From the NCBI RefSeq assembly GCF_029227915.1, contig NC_079887.1:27341650-27405649 (forward strand): a stretch of 64,000 nt of DNA, in the 5' to 3' direction. Shown piece after piece: positions 13,041 to 27,376 of this stretch (position 1 is its first letter; the number at the start of each line of letters is the position of its first letter). The DNA comes from Hydractinia symbiolongicarpus (Eukaryota > Cnidaria > Hydrozoa > Anthoathecata > Hydractiniidae). A model generated the notes under the pieces. The model searched no databases, was not told the DNA's origin, and worked only from the letters and a program-made list of their open reading frames with translations. The position numbers and the translations under genes were made by a program.

Positions 13041-16000
13041 TTTCAATAATGTTTTCATTTTTGATGAGACGCTTAATGAAAGAGATTTAATCGCCGGCAA
13101 ACGAAAACCCGCGATTTCCCGCAAATCCCGGGCTTGGCCCGTATAGTCAAATGTATACAAAGAAAGTACCCTGTGAGTAAACTCATTTCCAGAACGATTT
13201 TTTAAATTATTTTTTCACCACTAAAACGCATCAGACTTGTAGTTTTTAAAAATGTTTTCATATTTGATGGGACGCTGAATAAAAGAAGTTTAATCGCCGG
13301 CAAACGAAAATCCGCGATTTCCCGTAAATCCCGGACTCGGCCCGTATAGTCAAAAGTATACAAAGAAAGTACCCAGGGAGTAAACTCATTTCCAGAACGA
13401 TTTTTTAAATTATTTTTTCACCACTAAAGCCCATGAGACTTGTAGTTTTCAATAATGTTTTCATTTTTGATGAGACGCTTAATGAAAGAGGTTTAATCGC
13501 CGGCAAACGAAAACCCGCGATTTCCCGCAAATCCCGGGCTTGGCCCGTATAGTCAAATGTATACAAAAAAAGTACCCTGTGAGTAAACTCATTTCCAGAA
13601 CGATTTTTTAAATTATTTTTTCACCACTAAAACGCATCAGACTTGTAGTTTTTAAAAATGTTTTCACTTTTGATGAGACGCTGAATAAAAGAAGTATATT
13701 CGCCGGCAAACGAAAATCCGCGATTTCCCGTAAATCCCGGGCTTGGCCCGTATAGTCAAAAGTATACAAAGAAAGTACCCAGGGAGTAAACTCATTTCCC
13801 GAACGATTTTTTATATTATTTTTTTACCACTAAACGCATGAGACTTGTAGTTTTCAAAAATATTTTCATATTTGATGGGACGCTGAATAAAAGAAGTTTA
13901 ATCGCCGGCAAACAAAAATCCGCGATTTCCCGTAAATCCCGGACTCGGCCCGTATAGTCAAAAGTATACAAAGAAAGTACCCAGGGAGTAAACTCATTTC
14001 CCGAACGATTTTTTAAATTATTTTTCACCACTAAAACGCATGAGACTTGTAGTTTTCAAAAATGTTTTCATTTTTGATGAGACGCTTAATGAAAGAGGTT
14101 TAATCGCCGGCAAACGAAATCCCCCGATTTCCCGTAAATCCCGGTCTTGGCCCGTATAGTCGAATGTATACAAAGAAAGTACCCTTTGAGTAAACTCATT
14201 TCCAGAACGATTTTTTAAATTATTTTTTCACCACTAAAACGCATCAGACTTGTAGTTTTTAAAAATGTTTTCATTTTTGATGAGACGCTGAATAAAAGAA
14301 GTTTAATCGCCGGCAAACGAAAACCCGCGATTTCCCGTAAATCCCGGCTTGGTCCGTATAGTCAAAAGTATACAAAGAAAGTACCCAGGGAGTAAACTCA
14401 TTTCCCGAACGATTTTTTAAATTATTTTTTCACCAGTAAAACGCATGAGACTTGTAGTTTTTAAAATGTTTTCATTTTTGATGAGACGCTGAATAAAAGA
14501 AGTTTAATCGCCGGCAAACGAAAACCCGCGATTTCCCGTAAATCCCGGGCTTGGCACGTATAGTCGAATGTATACAAAGAAAGTACCCTGTGAGTAAACT
14601 CATTTCCAGAACGATTTTTTAAATTATTTTTTCACCACTAAAGCCCATGAGACTTGTATTTTTTAAAAATGTTTTAATTTTTGATGAGACGCTGAATAAA
14701 AGAAGTTTAATCGCCGGCAAACAAAAATCCGCGATTTCCCGTAAATCCCGGACTCGGCCCGTATAGTCAAAAGTATACAAAGAAAGTACCCAGGGAGTAA
14801 ACTCATTTCCCGAACGATTTTTTAAATTATTTTTCACCACTAAAACGCATGAGACTTGTAGTTTTCAAAAATGTTTTCATTTTTGATGAGACGCTTAATG
14901 AAAGAGGTTTAATCGCCGGCAAACGAAATCCCCCGATTTCCCGTAAATCCCGGTCTTGGCCCGTATAGTCGAATGTATACAAAGAAAGTACCCTTTGAGT
15001 AAACTCATTTCCAGAACGATTTTTTAAAATATTTTTTTACCACTAAAACGCATCAGACTTGTAGTTTTTAAAAATGTTTTCATTTTTGATGAGACGCTGA
15101 ATAAAAGAAGTTTAATCGCCGGCAAACGAAAACCCGCGATTTCCCGTAAATCCCGGCTTTTCCCGTATAGTCAAAAGTATACAAAGAAAGTACCCAGGGA
15201 GTAAACTCATTTCCCGAACGATTTTTTAAATTATTTTTTCACCACTAAAGCCCATGAGACTTGTATTTTTTAAAAATGTTTTAATTTTTGATGAGACGCT
15301 GAATAAAAGAAGTTTAATCGCCGGCAAACGAAAACCCGCGATTTTCGTAAATCCCGGCTTGGACCGATAGTCAAAAGTATACAAAGAAAGTACCCAGGGA
15401 GTAAACTCATTTCCCAAACGATTTTTTAAATTTTTTTTTCACCACTAAAACGCATGAGACTTGTAGTTTTCAAAAATGTTTTCATTTTTGATGAGACGCT
15501 TAATGAAAGAGGTTTAATCGCCGGAAAACGAAAACCCGCGATTTCCCGTAAATCCCGGGCTTAGCCCGTATAGTCGAATGTATACAAAGAAAGTACCCTG
15601 TGAGTAAACTCATTTCCAGAACGATTTTTAAAATTATTTTTTCACCACTAAAACGCATAAGACTTGTAGTTTTCAAAAATGTTTTCATTTTTGATGAGAC
15701 GCTGAATAAAAGAAGTTTAATCGCCGGCAAACGAAAACCTGCGATTTCCCGTAAATCCCGGTCTTGGCACGTATAGTCGAATGTATACAAAGAAAGTACC
15801 CTGTGAGTAAACTCACTTCCAGGACGATTTTTTAAATTATTTTTTCACCACTAAACGCATAAGACTTGTAGTTTTTAAAAATGTTTTCATTTTTGATGAG
15901 ACGCTGAATAAAAGAAGTTTAATGGCCGGCAAACGAAAACCCGCGATTTCCCGTAAATCCCGGGCTTGGCCCGTATAGTCAAAAGTATACAAAGAAAGTA

Positions 16001-16429
16001 CCCAGGGAGTAAACTCATTTCCCGAACGATTTTTTAAATTATTTTTTCACCACTAAAACACATGAGACTTGTAGTTTTCAAAAATGTTTTCATTTTTGAT
16101 GAGACGCTGAATAATAGCAGTTTAATCGCCGGCAAACGAAAACCTGCGATTTCCCTAAATCCCGGACTCGGCCCGTATAGTCAAAAGTATACAAAGAAAG
16201 TACCCAGGGAGTAAACTCATTTCCAGAACGATTTTTTAAATTATTTTTTCACCACTAAAACGCATAAGACTTGTAATTTTTAAAAATGTTTTCATTTTTG
16301 ATGAGACGCTGAATAAAAGAAGTTTAATCGCCGGCAAACGAAAACCCCCGATTTCCCGTAAATCCCAGGCTTGGCCCGTATAGTCAAAAGTATACAAAGA
16401 AAGTACCCAGGGAGTAAACTCATTTCCCG
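13041..16429 (+). repeat. Satellite block: mixed, with 2- and 4-monomer duplications
   Basis: The variant 'ttttcaataatg' occurs at about 13,044 and 13,450, a 2-monomer spacing. The variant 'aacaaaaatccgcg', followed by 'cccccgatttcccg' and 'cccggtcttgg', occurs from about 13,911 and again from 14,720, a 4-monomer spacing. One monomer near 15,360 has a small deletion ('ggaccgatag' instead of 'ggcccgtatag'). Otherwise these are ordinary monomers. No gene seen. Confidence 0.75.
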
Positions 16430-18646
16430 AACGATTTTTTATATTATTTTTTTACCACTAAACGCATGAGACTTGTAGTTTTCAAAAATATTATCATATT
16501 TGATGTGACGCTGAATAAAAGAAGTTTAATCGCCGGCAAACGAAATCCCGCGTTTTCCCGTAAATCCGGGGCTTGGCCCGCATAGTCAAAAGTATACAAA
16601 GAAAGTACCCAGGGAGTAAACTCATTTCCCGAACGATTTTTTAAATTACTTTTTCACCACTAAAACGCATGAGACTTGTAGTTTTTAAAAATGTTTTCAT
16701 TTTTGATGAGACGCTGAATAAAAGAAGTTTAATTGCCGGCATACGAAAACCTGCGATTTCCCGTAAATCCTGAACTCGGCCCGTATAGTCAAAAGTATAC
16801 AAAGAAAGTACCCAGGGAGTAAACTCATTTCCCGAACGATTTTTTATATTATTTTTTTACCACTAAACGCATGAGACTTGTAGTTTTCAAAAATATTATC
16901 ATATTTGATGTGACGTTGAATAAAAGAAGTTTAATCGCCGGCAAACGAAATCCCGCGTTTTCCCGTAAATCCGGGGCTTGGCCCGCATAGTCAAAAGTAT
17001 ACAAAGGAAGTACCCAGGGAGTAAACTCATTTCCCAAACGATTTTTTAAATTATTATTTCACCACTAAAACGCACGAGACTTGTAGTTTTCAAGAATGTT
17101 TTCATTTTTGATGAGACGCTGAATAAAAGCAGCTTAATTGCCGGCAAACGAAAACCCGCGATTTCCCGTAAATACTGGGCTTGGCCCGTATAGTCAAAAG
17201 TATACAAAGAAAGTACCCTGTGAGTAAACTTACTTCCAGGACGATTTTTTAAATTATTTTTTCACCACTAAAACGCATAAGACTTGTATTTTTTAAAAAT
17301 GTTTTCATTTTTGATGAGACGCTGAATAAAAGAAGTTTAATCACCGGCAAACGAAAACCCGCGATTTCCCGTAAATCCCGGGCTTGGCCCGTATAGTCAA
17401 AAGTATACAAAGAAAGTACCCAGGGAGTAAACTCATTTCCCGAACGATTTTTTAAATTACTTTTTCACCACTAAAACGCATGACACTTGTAGTTTTTAAA
17501 AATGTTTTCATTTTTGATGAGACGCTGAAAAAAAGAAGTTTAATTGACGGCAAACGAAAACCTGCGATTTCCCGTAAATCCTGGACTCGGCCCGTATAGT
17601 CAAAAGTATACAAAGAAAGTACCCAGGGAGTAAACTCATTTCCCGAACGATTTTTTATATTATTTTTTTACCACTAAACGCATGAGACTTGTAGTTTTCA
17701 AAAATATTATCATATTTGATGTGACGCTGAATAAAAGAAGTTTAATCGCCGGCAAACGAAATCCCGCGTTTTCCCGTAAATCCGGGGCTTGGCCCGCATA
17801 GTCAAAAGTATACAAAGAAAGTACCCAGGGAGTAAACTCATTTCCCGAACGATTTTTTAAATTACTTTTTCACCACTAAAACGCATGAGACTTGTAGTTT
17901 TTAAAAATGTTTTCATTTTTGATGAGACGCTGAATAAAAGAAGTTTAATTGCCGGCATACGAAAACCTGCGATTTCCCGTAAATCCTGAACTCGGCCCGT
18001 ATAGTCAAAAGTATACAAAGAAAGTACCCAGGGAGTAAACTCATTTCCCGAACGATTTTTTATATTATTTTTTTACCACTAAACGCATGAGACTTGTAGT
18101 TTTCAAAAATATTATCATATTTGATGTGACGTTGAATAAAAGAAGTTTAATCGCCGGCAAACGAAATCCCGCGTTTTCCCGTAAATCCGGGGCTTGGCCC
18201 GCATAGTCAAAAGTATACAAAGGAAGTACCCAGGGAGTAAACTCATTTCACAAACGATTTTTTAAATTATTATTTCACCACTAAAACGCACGAGACTTGT
18301 AGTTTTCAAGAATGTTTTCATTTTTGATGAGACGCTGAATAAAAGCAGCTTAATTGCCGGCAAACGAAAACCCGCGATTTCCCGTAAATACTGGGCTTGG
18401 CCCGTATAGTCAAAAGTATACAAAGAAAGTACCCTGTGAGTAAACTTACTTCCAGGACGATTTTTTAAATTATTTTTTCACCACTAAAACGCATAAGACT
18501 TGTATTTTTTAAAAATGTTTTCATTTTTGATGAGACGCTGAATAAAAGAAGTTTAATCACCGGCAAACGAAAACCCGCGATTTCCCGTAAATCCCGGGCT
18601 TGGCCCGTATAGTCAAAAGTATACAAAGAAAGTACCCAGGGAGTAA
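16430..18646 (+). repeat. Satellite block: 5 monomers repeated at 6-monomer spacing (~1,216 bp)
   Basis: About 16,430-17,430 corresponds to about 17,646-18,646. The shared marks are 'gatgtgacgttgaat' at about 16,908 and 18,124, 'cgcacgag' with 'caagaatg' and 'gcagcttaattg', then 'taaacttacttccagg' at about 17,226 and 18,442. The monomer between them (about 17,440) carries 'gcatgacac' and a unique 'gctgaaaaaaag'. No gene seen. Confidence 0.75.
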
Positions 18647-19476
18647 ACTCATTTCCCGAACGATTTTTTAAATTATTTTTTCACCACTAAAACGCATGAG
18701 ACTTGTAGTTTTCAAAAATGTTTTCATTTTTGATGAAACGCTGAATAATAGCAGTTTAATCGCCGGCAAACGAAAACCTGCGATTTCCCTAAATCCCGGA
18801 CTCGGCCCGTATAGTCAAAAGTATACAAAGAAAGTACTCAGGGAGTAAACTCATTTCCAGAACGATTTTTTAAATTATTTTTTCACCACTAAAACGCATA
18901 AGACTTGTAATTTTTAAAAATGTTTTCATTTTTGATGAGACGCTGAATAAAAGAAGTTTAATCGCCGGCAAACGAAAACCCCCGATTTCCCGTAAATCCA
19001 GGGCTTGGCCCGTATAGTCAAAAGTATACAAAGAAAGTACCCAGGGAGTAAACTCATTTCCCGAACGATTTTTTATATTATTTTTTTACCACTAAACGCA
19101 TGAGACTTGTAGTTTTCAAAAATATTATCATATTTGATGTGACGGTGAATAAAAGAAGTTTAATCGCCGGCAAACGAAATCCCGCGTTTTCCCGTAAATC
19201 CGGGGCTTGGCCCGCATAGTCAAAAGTATACAAAGAAAGTACCCAGGGAGTAAACTCATTTCCCGAACGATTTTTTAAATTATTTTTTCACCACTAAAAC
19301 GCATGAGACTTGTAGTTTTTAAAAATGTTTTCATTTTTGATGAGATGCTGAATAAAAGCAGTTTAATCGCCGGCAAACGAAAACCTGCGATTTCCCTAAA
19401 TCCCGGACTCGGCCCGTATAGTCAAAAGTATACAAAGAAAGTACCCAGGGAGTAAACTCATTTCCAGAACGATTTT
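18647..19476 (+). repeat. Satellite block: ~4 monomers preceding the 12/15-monomer array
   Basis: Ordinary monomers of the subtypes that also build the following higher-order units, for example 'gctgaataatagcag' near 18,741 and 'tgtgacggtgaat' near 19,140. No gene seen. Confidence 0.7.
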
Positions 19477-22400
19477 TTAAATTATTTTTTCACCACTAAA
19501 ACGCATAAGACTTGTAATTTTAAAAAATGTTTTCATTTTTGATGAGACGCTGAATAAAAGAAGTTTTGATCGCCGGCAAACGAAAACCCCCGATTTCCCG
19601 TAAATCCCGGGCTTGGCCCGTATAGTCAAAAGTATACAAAGAAAGTACCCAGGGAGTAAACTCATTTCCCGAACGATTTTTTATATTATTTTTTTACCAC
19701 TAAACGCATGAGACTTGTAGTTTTTAAAAATATTATCATATTTGATGTGACGCTGAATAAAAGAAGTTTAATCGCCGGCAAAGGAAATCCCCCGTTTTCC
19801 CGTAAATCCGGGGCTTGGCCCGCATAGTCAAAAGTATACAAAGAAAGAACCCAGGGAGTAAACTCATTTCCCGAACAATTTTTTAAAATACTTTTTCACC
19901 ACTAAAACGCATGAGACTTGTAGTTTTTAAAAATGTTTTCATTTTTGATGAGACGCTGAATAAAAGAAGTTTAATTGCCGGCAAACGAAAACCTGCGATT
20001 TCCCGTAACTCCTGGACTCGGCCCGTATAGTCAAAAGTATGCAAAGAAAGTACCCAGGGAGTAAACTCATTTCCCAAACGATTTTTTAAATTATTATTTC
20101 ACCACTAAAACGCATGAGACTTGTAGTTTTTAAAAATGTTTTCATTTTTGATGAGACGCTGAATAAAAGAAGTTTAATTGCCGGCATACGAAAACCTGCG
20201 ATTTCCCGTAAATCCTGGACTCGGCCCGTATAGTCAAAAGTATACAAAGAAAGTACCCAGGGAGTAAACTCATTTCCCGAACGATTTTTTATATTATTTT
20301 TTTACCACTAAACGCATGAGACTTGTAGTTTTCAAAAATATTATCATATTTGATGTGACGTTGAATAAAAGAAGTTTAATCGCCGGCAAACGAAATCCCG
20401 CGTTTTCCCGTAAATCCGGGGCTTGGCCCGCATAGTCAAAAGTATACAAAGAAAGTACCCAGGGAGTAAACTCATTTCCCAAACGATTTTTTAAATTATT
20501 ATTTCACCACTAAAACGCACGAGACTTGTAGTTTTCAAGAATGTTTTCATTTTTGATGAGACGCTGAATAAAAGCAGCTTAATTGCCGGCAAACGAAAAC
20601 CCGCGATTTCCCGTAAATACTGGGCTTGGCCCGTATAGTCAAAAGTATACAAAGAAAGTACCCTGTGAGTAAACTTACTTCCAGGACGATTTTTTAAATT
20701 ATTTTTTCACCACTAAAACGCATAAGACTTGTAGTTTTTAAAAATGTTTTCATTTTTGATGAGACGCTGAATAAAAGAAGTTTAATCGCCGGCAAACGAA
20801 AACCCGCGATTTCCCGTAAATCCCGGGCTTGGCCCGTATAGTCAAAAGTATACAAAGAAAGTACCCAGGGAGTAAACTCATTTCCCGAACGATTTTTTAA
20901 ATTATTTTTTCACCACTAAAACGCATGAGACTTGTAGTTTTCAAAAATGTTTTCATTTTTGATGAGACGCTGAATAATAGCAGTTTAATCGCCGGCAAAC
21001 GAAAACCTGCGATTTCCCTAAATCCCGGACTCGGCCCGTATAGTCAAAAGTATACAAAGAAAGTACCCAGGGAGTAAACTCATTTCCAGAACGATTTTTT
21101 AAATTATTTTTTCACCACTAAAACGCATAAGACTTGTAATTTTTAAAAATGTTTTCATTTTTGATGAGACGCTGAATAAAAGAAGTTTAATCGCCGGCAA
21201 ACGAAAACCCCCGATTTCCCGTAAATCCCGGGCTTGGCCCGTATAGTCAAAAGTATACAAAGAAAGTACCCAGGGAGTAAACTCATTTCCCGAACGTTTT
21301 TTTATATTATTTTTTTACCACTAAACGCATGAGACTTGTAGTTTTCAAAAATATTATCATATTTGATGTGACGGTGAATAAAAGAAGTTTAATCGCCGGC
21401 AAACGAAATCCCGCGTTTTCCCGTAAATCCGGGGCTTGGCCCGCATAGTCAAAAGTATACAAAGAAAGTACCCAGGGAGTAAACTCATTTCCCGAACGAT
21501 TTTTTAAATTATTTTTTCACCACTAAAACGCATGAGACTTGTAGTTTTCAAAAATGTTTTCATTTTTGATGAGACGCTGAATAATAGCAGTTTAATCGCC
21601 GGCAAACGAAAACCTGCGATTTCCCTAAATCCCGGACTCGGCCCGTATAGTCAAAAGTATACAAAGAAAGTACCCAGGGAGTAAACTCATTTCCAGAACG
21701 ATTTTTTAAATTATTTTTTCACCACTAAAACGCATAAGACTTGTAATTTTTAAAAATGTTTTCATTTTTGATGAGACGCTGAATAAAAGAAGTTTAATCG
21801 CCGGCAAACGAAAACCCCCGATTTCCCGTAAATCCCGGGCTTGGCCCGTATAGTCAAAAGTATACAAAGAAAGTACCCAGGGAGTAAACTCATTTCCCGA
21901 ACGTTTTTTTATATTATTTTTTTACCACTAAACGCATGAGACTTGTAGTTTTCAAAAATATTATCATATTTGATGTGACGGTGAATAAAAGAAGTTTAAT
22001 CGCCGGCAAACGAAATCCCGCGTTTTCCCGTAAATCCGGGGCTTGGCCCGCATAGTCAAAAGTATACAAAGAAAGTACCCAGGGAGTAAACTCATTTCCC
22101 GAACGATTTTTTATATTATTTTTTTACCACTAAACGCATGAGACTTGTAGTTTTCAAAAATATTTTCATATTTGATGGGACGCTGAATAAAAGAAGTTTA
22201 ATCGCCGGCAAACGAAAATCTGCGATTTCCCGTAAATCCCGGACTCGGCCCGTATAGTCAAAAGTATACAAAGAAAGTACCCAGGGAGTAAACTCATTTC
22301 CCGAACGATTTTTTAAATTAATTTTTCACCACTAAAACGCATGAGACTTGTAGTTTTTAAAAATGTTTTCATTTTTGATGAGATGCTGAATAAAAGCAGT

Positions 22401-22514
22401 TTAATCGCCGGCAAACGAAAACCTGCGATTTCCCTAAATCCCGGACTCGGCCCGTATAGTCAAAAGTATACAAAGAAAGTACCCAGGGAGTAAACTCATT
22501 TCCAGAACGATTTT
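19477..22514 (+). repeat. Satellite higher-order repeat, 15-monomer unit (3,038 bp)
   Basis: It starts in the same phase as the next two units: 'cttgtaattttaaaaaatg' with 'aagttttgatcgcc' occurs at about 19,515, 22,553, 24,984 and 27,415. The unit is 607 bp longer than the following 12-monomer units because three monomers (20,864-21,470) are repeated directly after themselves (21,471-22,077). No gene seen. Confidence 0.87.
20864..22077 (+). repeat. Tandem duplication of a 3-monomer block (607 bp x 2) inside the 15-monomer unit
   Basis: Copies are 20,864-21,470 and 21,471-22,077. Each holds, in order, a 'gctgaataatagcag' monomer, a 'cttgtaatttttaaaaatg' monomer and a 'gaacgtttttttatatt'/'tgtgacggtgaat' monomer. 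I saw no difference between the copies by eye, so the event is recent. Both downstream 12-monomer units have this block only once. Confidence 0.88.
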
Positions 22515-24945
22515 TTAAATTATTTTTTCACCACTAAAACGCATAAGACTTGTAATTTTAAAAAATGTTTTCATTTTTGATGAGACGCTGAATAAAAGAA
22601 GTTTTGATCGCCGGCAAACGAAAACCCCCGATTTCCCGTAAATCCCGGGCTTGGCCCGTATAGTCAAAAGTATACAAAGAAAGTACCCAGGGAGTAAACT
22701 CATTTCCCGAACGATTTTTTATATTATTTTTTTACCACTAAACGCATGAGACTTGTAGTTTTTAAAAATATTATCATATTTGATGTGACGCTGAATAAAA
22801 GAAGTTTAATCGCCGGCAAAGGAAATCCCCCGTTTTCCCGTAAATCCGGGGCTTGGCCCGCATAGTCAAAAGTATACAAAGAAAGTACCCAGGGAGTAAA
22901 CTCATTTCCCGAACGATTTTTTAAAATACTTTTTCACCACTAAAACGCATGAGACTTGTAGTTTTTAAAAATGTTTTCATTTTTGATGAGACGCTGAATA
23001 AAAGAAGTTTAATTGCCGGCAAACGAAAACCTGCGATTTCCCGTAAATCCTGGACTCGGCCCGTATAGTCAAAAGTATGCAAAGAAAGTACCCAGGGAGT
23101 AAACTCATTTCCCAAACGATTTTTTAAATTATTATTTCACCACTAAAACGCATGAGACTTGTAGTTTTTAAAAATGTTTTCATTTTTGATGAGACGCTGA
23201 ATAAAAGAAGTTTAATTGCCGGCATACGAAAACCTGCGATTTCCCGTAAATCCTGGACTCGGCCCGTATAGTCAAAAGTATACAAAGAAAGTACCCAGGG
23301 AGTAAACTCATTTCCCGAACGATTTTTTATATTATTTTTTTACCACTAAACGCATGAGACTTGTAGTTTTCAAAAATATTATCATATTTGATGTGACGTT
23401 GAATAAAAGAAGTTTAATCGCCGGCAAACGAAATCCCGCGTTTTCCCGTAAATCCGGGGCTTGGCCCGCATAGTCAAAAGTATACAAAGAAAGTACCCAG
23501 GGAGTAAACTCATTTCCCAAACGATTTTTTAAATTATTATTTCACCACTAAAACGCACGAGACTTGTAGTTTTCAAGAATGTTTTCATTTTTGATGAGAC
23601 GCTGAATAAAAGCAGCTTAATTTCCGGCAAACGAAAACCCGCGATTTCCCGTAAATACTGGGCTTGGCCCGTATAGTCAAAAGTATACAAAGAAAGTACC
23701 CTGTGAGTAAACTTACTTCCAGGACGATTTTTTAAATTATTTTTTCACCACTAAAACGCATAAGACTTGTAGTTTTTAAAAATGTTTTCATTTTTGATGA
23801 GACGCTGAATAAAAGAAGTTTAATCGCCGGCAAACGAAAACCCGCGATTTCCCGTAAATCCCGGGCTTGGCCCGTATAGTCAAAAGTATACAAAGAAAGT
23901 ACCCAGGGAGTAAACTCATTTCCCGAACGATTTTTTAAATTATTTTTTCACCACTAAAACGCATGAGACTTGTAGTTTTCAAAAATGTTTTCATTTTTGA
24001 TGAGACGCTGAATAATAGCAGTTTAATCGCCGGCAAACGAAAACCTGCGATTTCCCTAAATCCCGGACTCGGCCCGTATAGTCAAAAGTATACAAAGAAA
24101 GTACCCAGGGAGTAAACTCATTTCCAGAACGATTTTTTAAATTATTTTTTCACCACTAAAACGCATAAGACTTGTAATTTTTAAAAATGTTTTCATTTTT
24201 GATGAGACGCTGAATAAAAGAAGTTTAATCGCCGGCAAACGAAAACCCCCGATTTCCCGTAAATCCCGGGCTTGGCCCGTATAGTCAAAAGTATACAAAG
24301 AAAGTACCCAGGGAGTAAACTCATTTCCCGAACGTTTTTTTATATTATTTTTTTACCACTAAACGCATGAGACTTGTAGTTTTCAAAAATATTATCATAT
24401 TTGATGTGACGGTGAATAAAAGAAGTTTAATCGCCGGCAAACGAAATCCCGCGTTTTCCCGTAAATCCGGGGCTTGGCCCGCATAGTCAAAAGTATACAA
24501 AGAAAGTACCCAGGGAGTAAACTCATTTCCCGAACGATTTTTTATATTATTTTTTTACCACTAAACGCATGAGACTTGTAGTTTTCAAAAATATTTTCAT
24601 ATTTGATGGGACGCTGAATAAAAGAAGTTTAATCGCCGGCAAACGAAAATCTGCGATTTCCCGTAAATCCCGGACTCGGCCCGTATAGTCAAAAGTATAC
24701 AAAGAAAGTACCCAGGGAGTAAACTCATTTCCCGAACGATTTTTTAAATTAATTTTTCACCACTAAAACGCATGAGACTTGTAGTTTTTAAAAATGTTTT
24801 CATTTTTGATGAGATGCTGAATAAAAGCAGTTTAATCGCCGGCAAACGAAAACCTGCGATTTCCCTAAATCCCGGACTCGGCCCGTATAGTCAAAAGTAT
24901 ACAAAGAAAGTACCCAGGGAGTAAACTCATTTCCAGAACGATTTT
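22515..24945 (+). repeat. Satellite higher-order repeat, 12-monomer unit (2,431 bp), copy 1
   Basis: The order of monomer variants matches the next unit at an exact 2,431-bp offset, for example 'tatgcaaagaaag' at about 23,077 and 25,508, and 'tgtgacgttgaat' at about 23,393 and 25,824. One monomer near 23,150 ('tttttaaaaatg', 'ttgccggcatacg') differs from the monomer at the same place in copy 2. No gene seen. Confidence 0.9.
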
Positions 24946-27376
24946 TTAAATTATTTTTTCACCACTAAAACGCATAAGACTTGTAATTTTAAAAAATGTT
25001 TTCATTTTTGATGAGACGCTGAATAAAAGAAGTTTTGATCGCCGGCAAACGAAAACCCCCGATTTCCCGTAAATCCCGGGCTTGGCCCGTATAGTCAAAA
25101 GTATACAAAGAAAGTACCCAGGGAGTAAACTCATTTCCCGAACGATTTTTTATATTATTTTTTTACCACTAAACGCATGAGACTTGTAGTTTTTAAAAAT
25201 ATTATCATATTTGATGTGACGCTGAATAAAAGAAGTTTAATCGCCGGCAAAGGAAATCCCCCGTTTTCCCGTAAATCCGGGGCTTGGCCCGCATAGTCAA
25301 AAGTATACAAAGAAAGTACCCAGGGAGTAAACTCATTTCCCGAACGATTTTTTAAAATACTTTTTCACCACTAAAACGCATGAGACTTGTAGTTTTTAAA
25401 AATGTTTTCATTTTTGATGAGACGCTGAATAAAAGAAGTTTAATTGCCGGCAAACGAAAACCTGCGATTTCCCGTAAATCCTGGACTCGGCCCGTATAGT
25501 CAAAAGTATGCAAAGAAAGTACCCAGGGAGTAAACTCATTTCCCAAACGATTTTTTAAATTATTATTTCACCACTAAAACGCATGAGACTTGTAGTTTTC
25601 AAGAATGTTTTCATTTTTGATGAGACGCTGAATAAAAGCAGCTTAATTGCCGGCAAACGAAAACCTGCGATTTCCCGTAAATCCCGGGCTTGGCCCGTAT
25701 AGTCAAAAGTATACAAAGAAAGTACCCAGGGAGTAAACTCATTTCCCGAACGATTTTTTATATTATTTTTTTACCACTAAACGCATGAGACTTGTAGTTT
25801 TCAAAAATATTATCATATTTGATGTGACGTTGAATAAAAGAAGTTTAATCGCCGGCAAACGAAATCCCGCGTTTTCCCGTAAATCCGGGGCTTGGCCCGC
25901 ATAGTCAAAAGTATACAAAGAAAGTACCCAGGGAGTAAACTCATTTCCCAAACGATTTTTTAAATTATTATTTCACCACTAAAACGCACGAGACTTGTAG
26001 TTTTCAAGAATGTTTTCATTTTTGATGAGACGCTGAATAAAAGCAGCTTAATTTCCGGCAAACGAAAACCCGCGATTTCCCGTAAATACTGGGCTTGGCC
26101 CGTATAGTCAAAAGTATACAAAGAAAGTACCCTGTGAGTAAACTTACTTCCAGGACGATTTTTTAAATTATTTTTTCACCACTAAAACGCATAAGACTTG
26201 TAGTTTTTAAAAATGTTTTCATTTTTGATGAGACGCTGAATAAAAGAAGTTTAATCGCCGGCAAACGAAAACCCGCGATTTCCCGTAAATCCCGGGCTTG
26301 GCCCGTATAGTCAAAAGTATACAAAGAAAGTACCCAGGGAGTAAACTCATTTCCCGAACGATTTTTTAAATTATTTTTTCACCACTAAAACGCATGAGAC
26401 TTGTAGTTTTCAAAAATGTTTTCATTTTTGATGAGACGCTGAATAATAGCAGTTTAATCGCCGGCAAACGAAAACCTGCGATTTCCCTAAATCCCGGACT
26501 CGGCCCGTATAGTCAAAAGTATACAAAGAAAGTACCCAGGCAGTAAACTCATTTCCAGAACGATTTTTTAAATTATTTTTTCACCACTAAAACGCATAAG
26601 ACTTGTAATTTTTAAAAATGTTTTCATTTTTGATGAGACGCTGAATAAAAGAAGTTTAATCGCCGGCAAACGAAAACCCCCGATTTCCCGTAAATCCCGG
26701 GCTTGGCCCGTATAGTCAAAAGTATACAAAGAAAGTACCCAGGGAGTAAACTCATTTCCCGAACGTTTTTTTATATTATTTTTTTACCACTAAACGCATG
26801 AGACTTGTAGTTTTCAAAAATATTATCATATTTGATGTGACGGTGAATAAAAGAAGTTTAATCGCCGGCAAACGAAATCCCGCGTTTTCCCGTAAATCCG
26901 GGGCTTGGCCCGCATAGTCAAAAGTATACAAAGAAAGTACCCAGGGAGTAAACTCATTTCCCGAACGATTTTTTATATTATTTTTTTACCACTAAACGCA
27001 TGAGACTTGTAGTTTTCAAAAATATTTTCATATTTGATGGGACGCTGAATAAAAGAAGTTTAATCGCCGGCAAACGAAAATCTGCGATTTCCCGTAAATC
27101 CCGGACTCGGCCCGTATAGTCAAAAGTATACAAAGAAAGTACCCAGGGAGTAAACTCATTTCCCGAACGATTTTTTAAATTAATTTTTCACCACTAAAAC
27201 GCATGAGACTTGTAGTTTTTAAAAATGTTTTCATTTTTGATGAGATGCTGAATAAAAGCAGTTTAATCGCCGGCAAACGAAAACCTGCGATTTCCCTAAA
27301 TCCCGGACTCGGCCCGTATAGTCAAAAGTATACAAAGAAAGTACCCAGGGAGTAAACTCATTTCCAGAACGATTTT
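24946..27376 (+). repeat. Satellite higher-order repeat, 12-monomer unit, copy 2
   Basis: Near-identical tandem neighbour of the preceding unit. Even the unusual 'cagcttaatttccggc' (near 23,615) recurs (near 26,047). The monomer near 25,590 is of the 'ttttcaagaatg'/'gcagcttaattg' type, where copy 1 has a 'ccggcatacg' monomer. This is one swapped monomer in an otherwise matching unit. A single-base change 'cccaggcagtaaac' is seen near 26,537. No gene seen. Confidence 0.9.
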
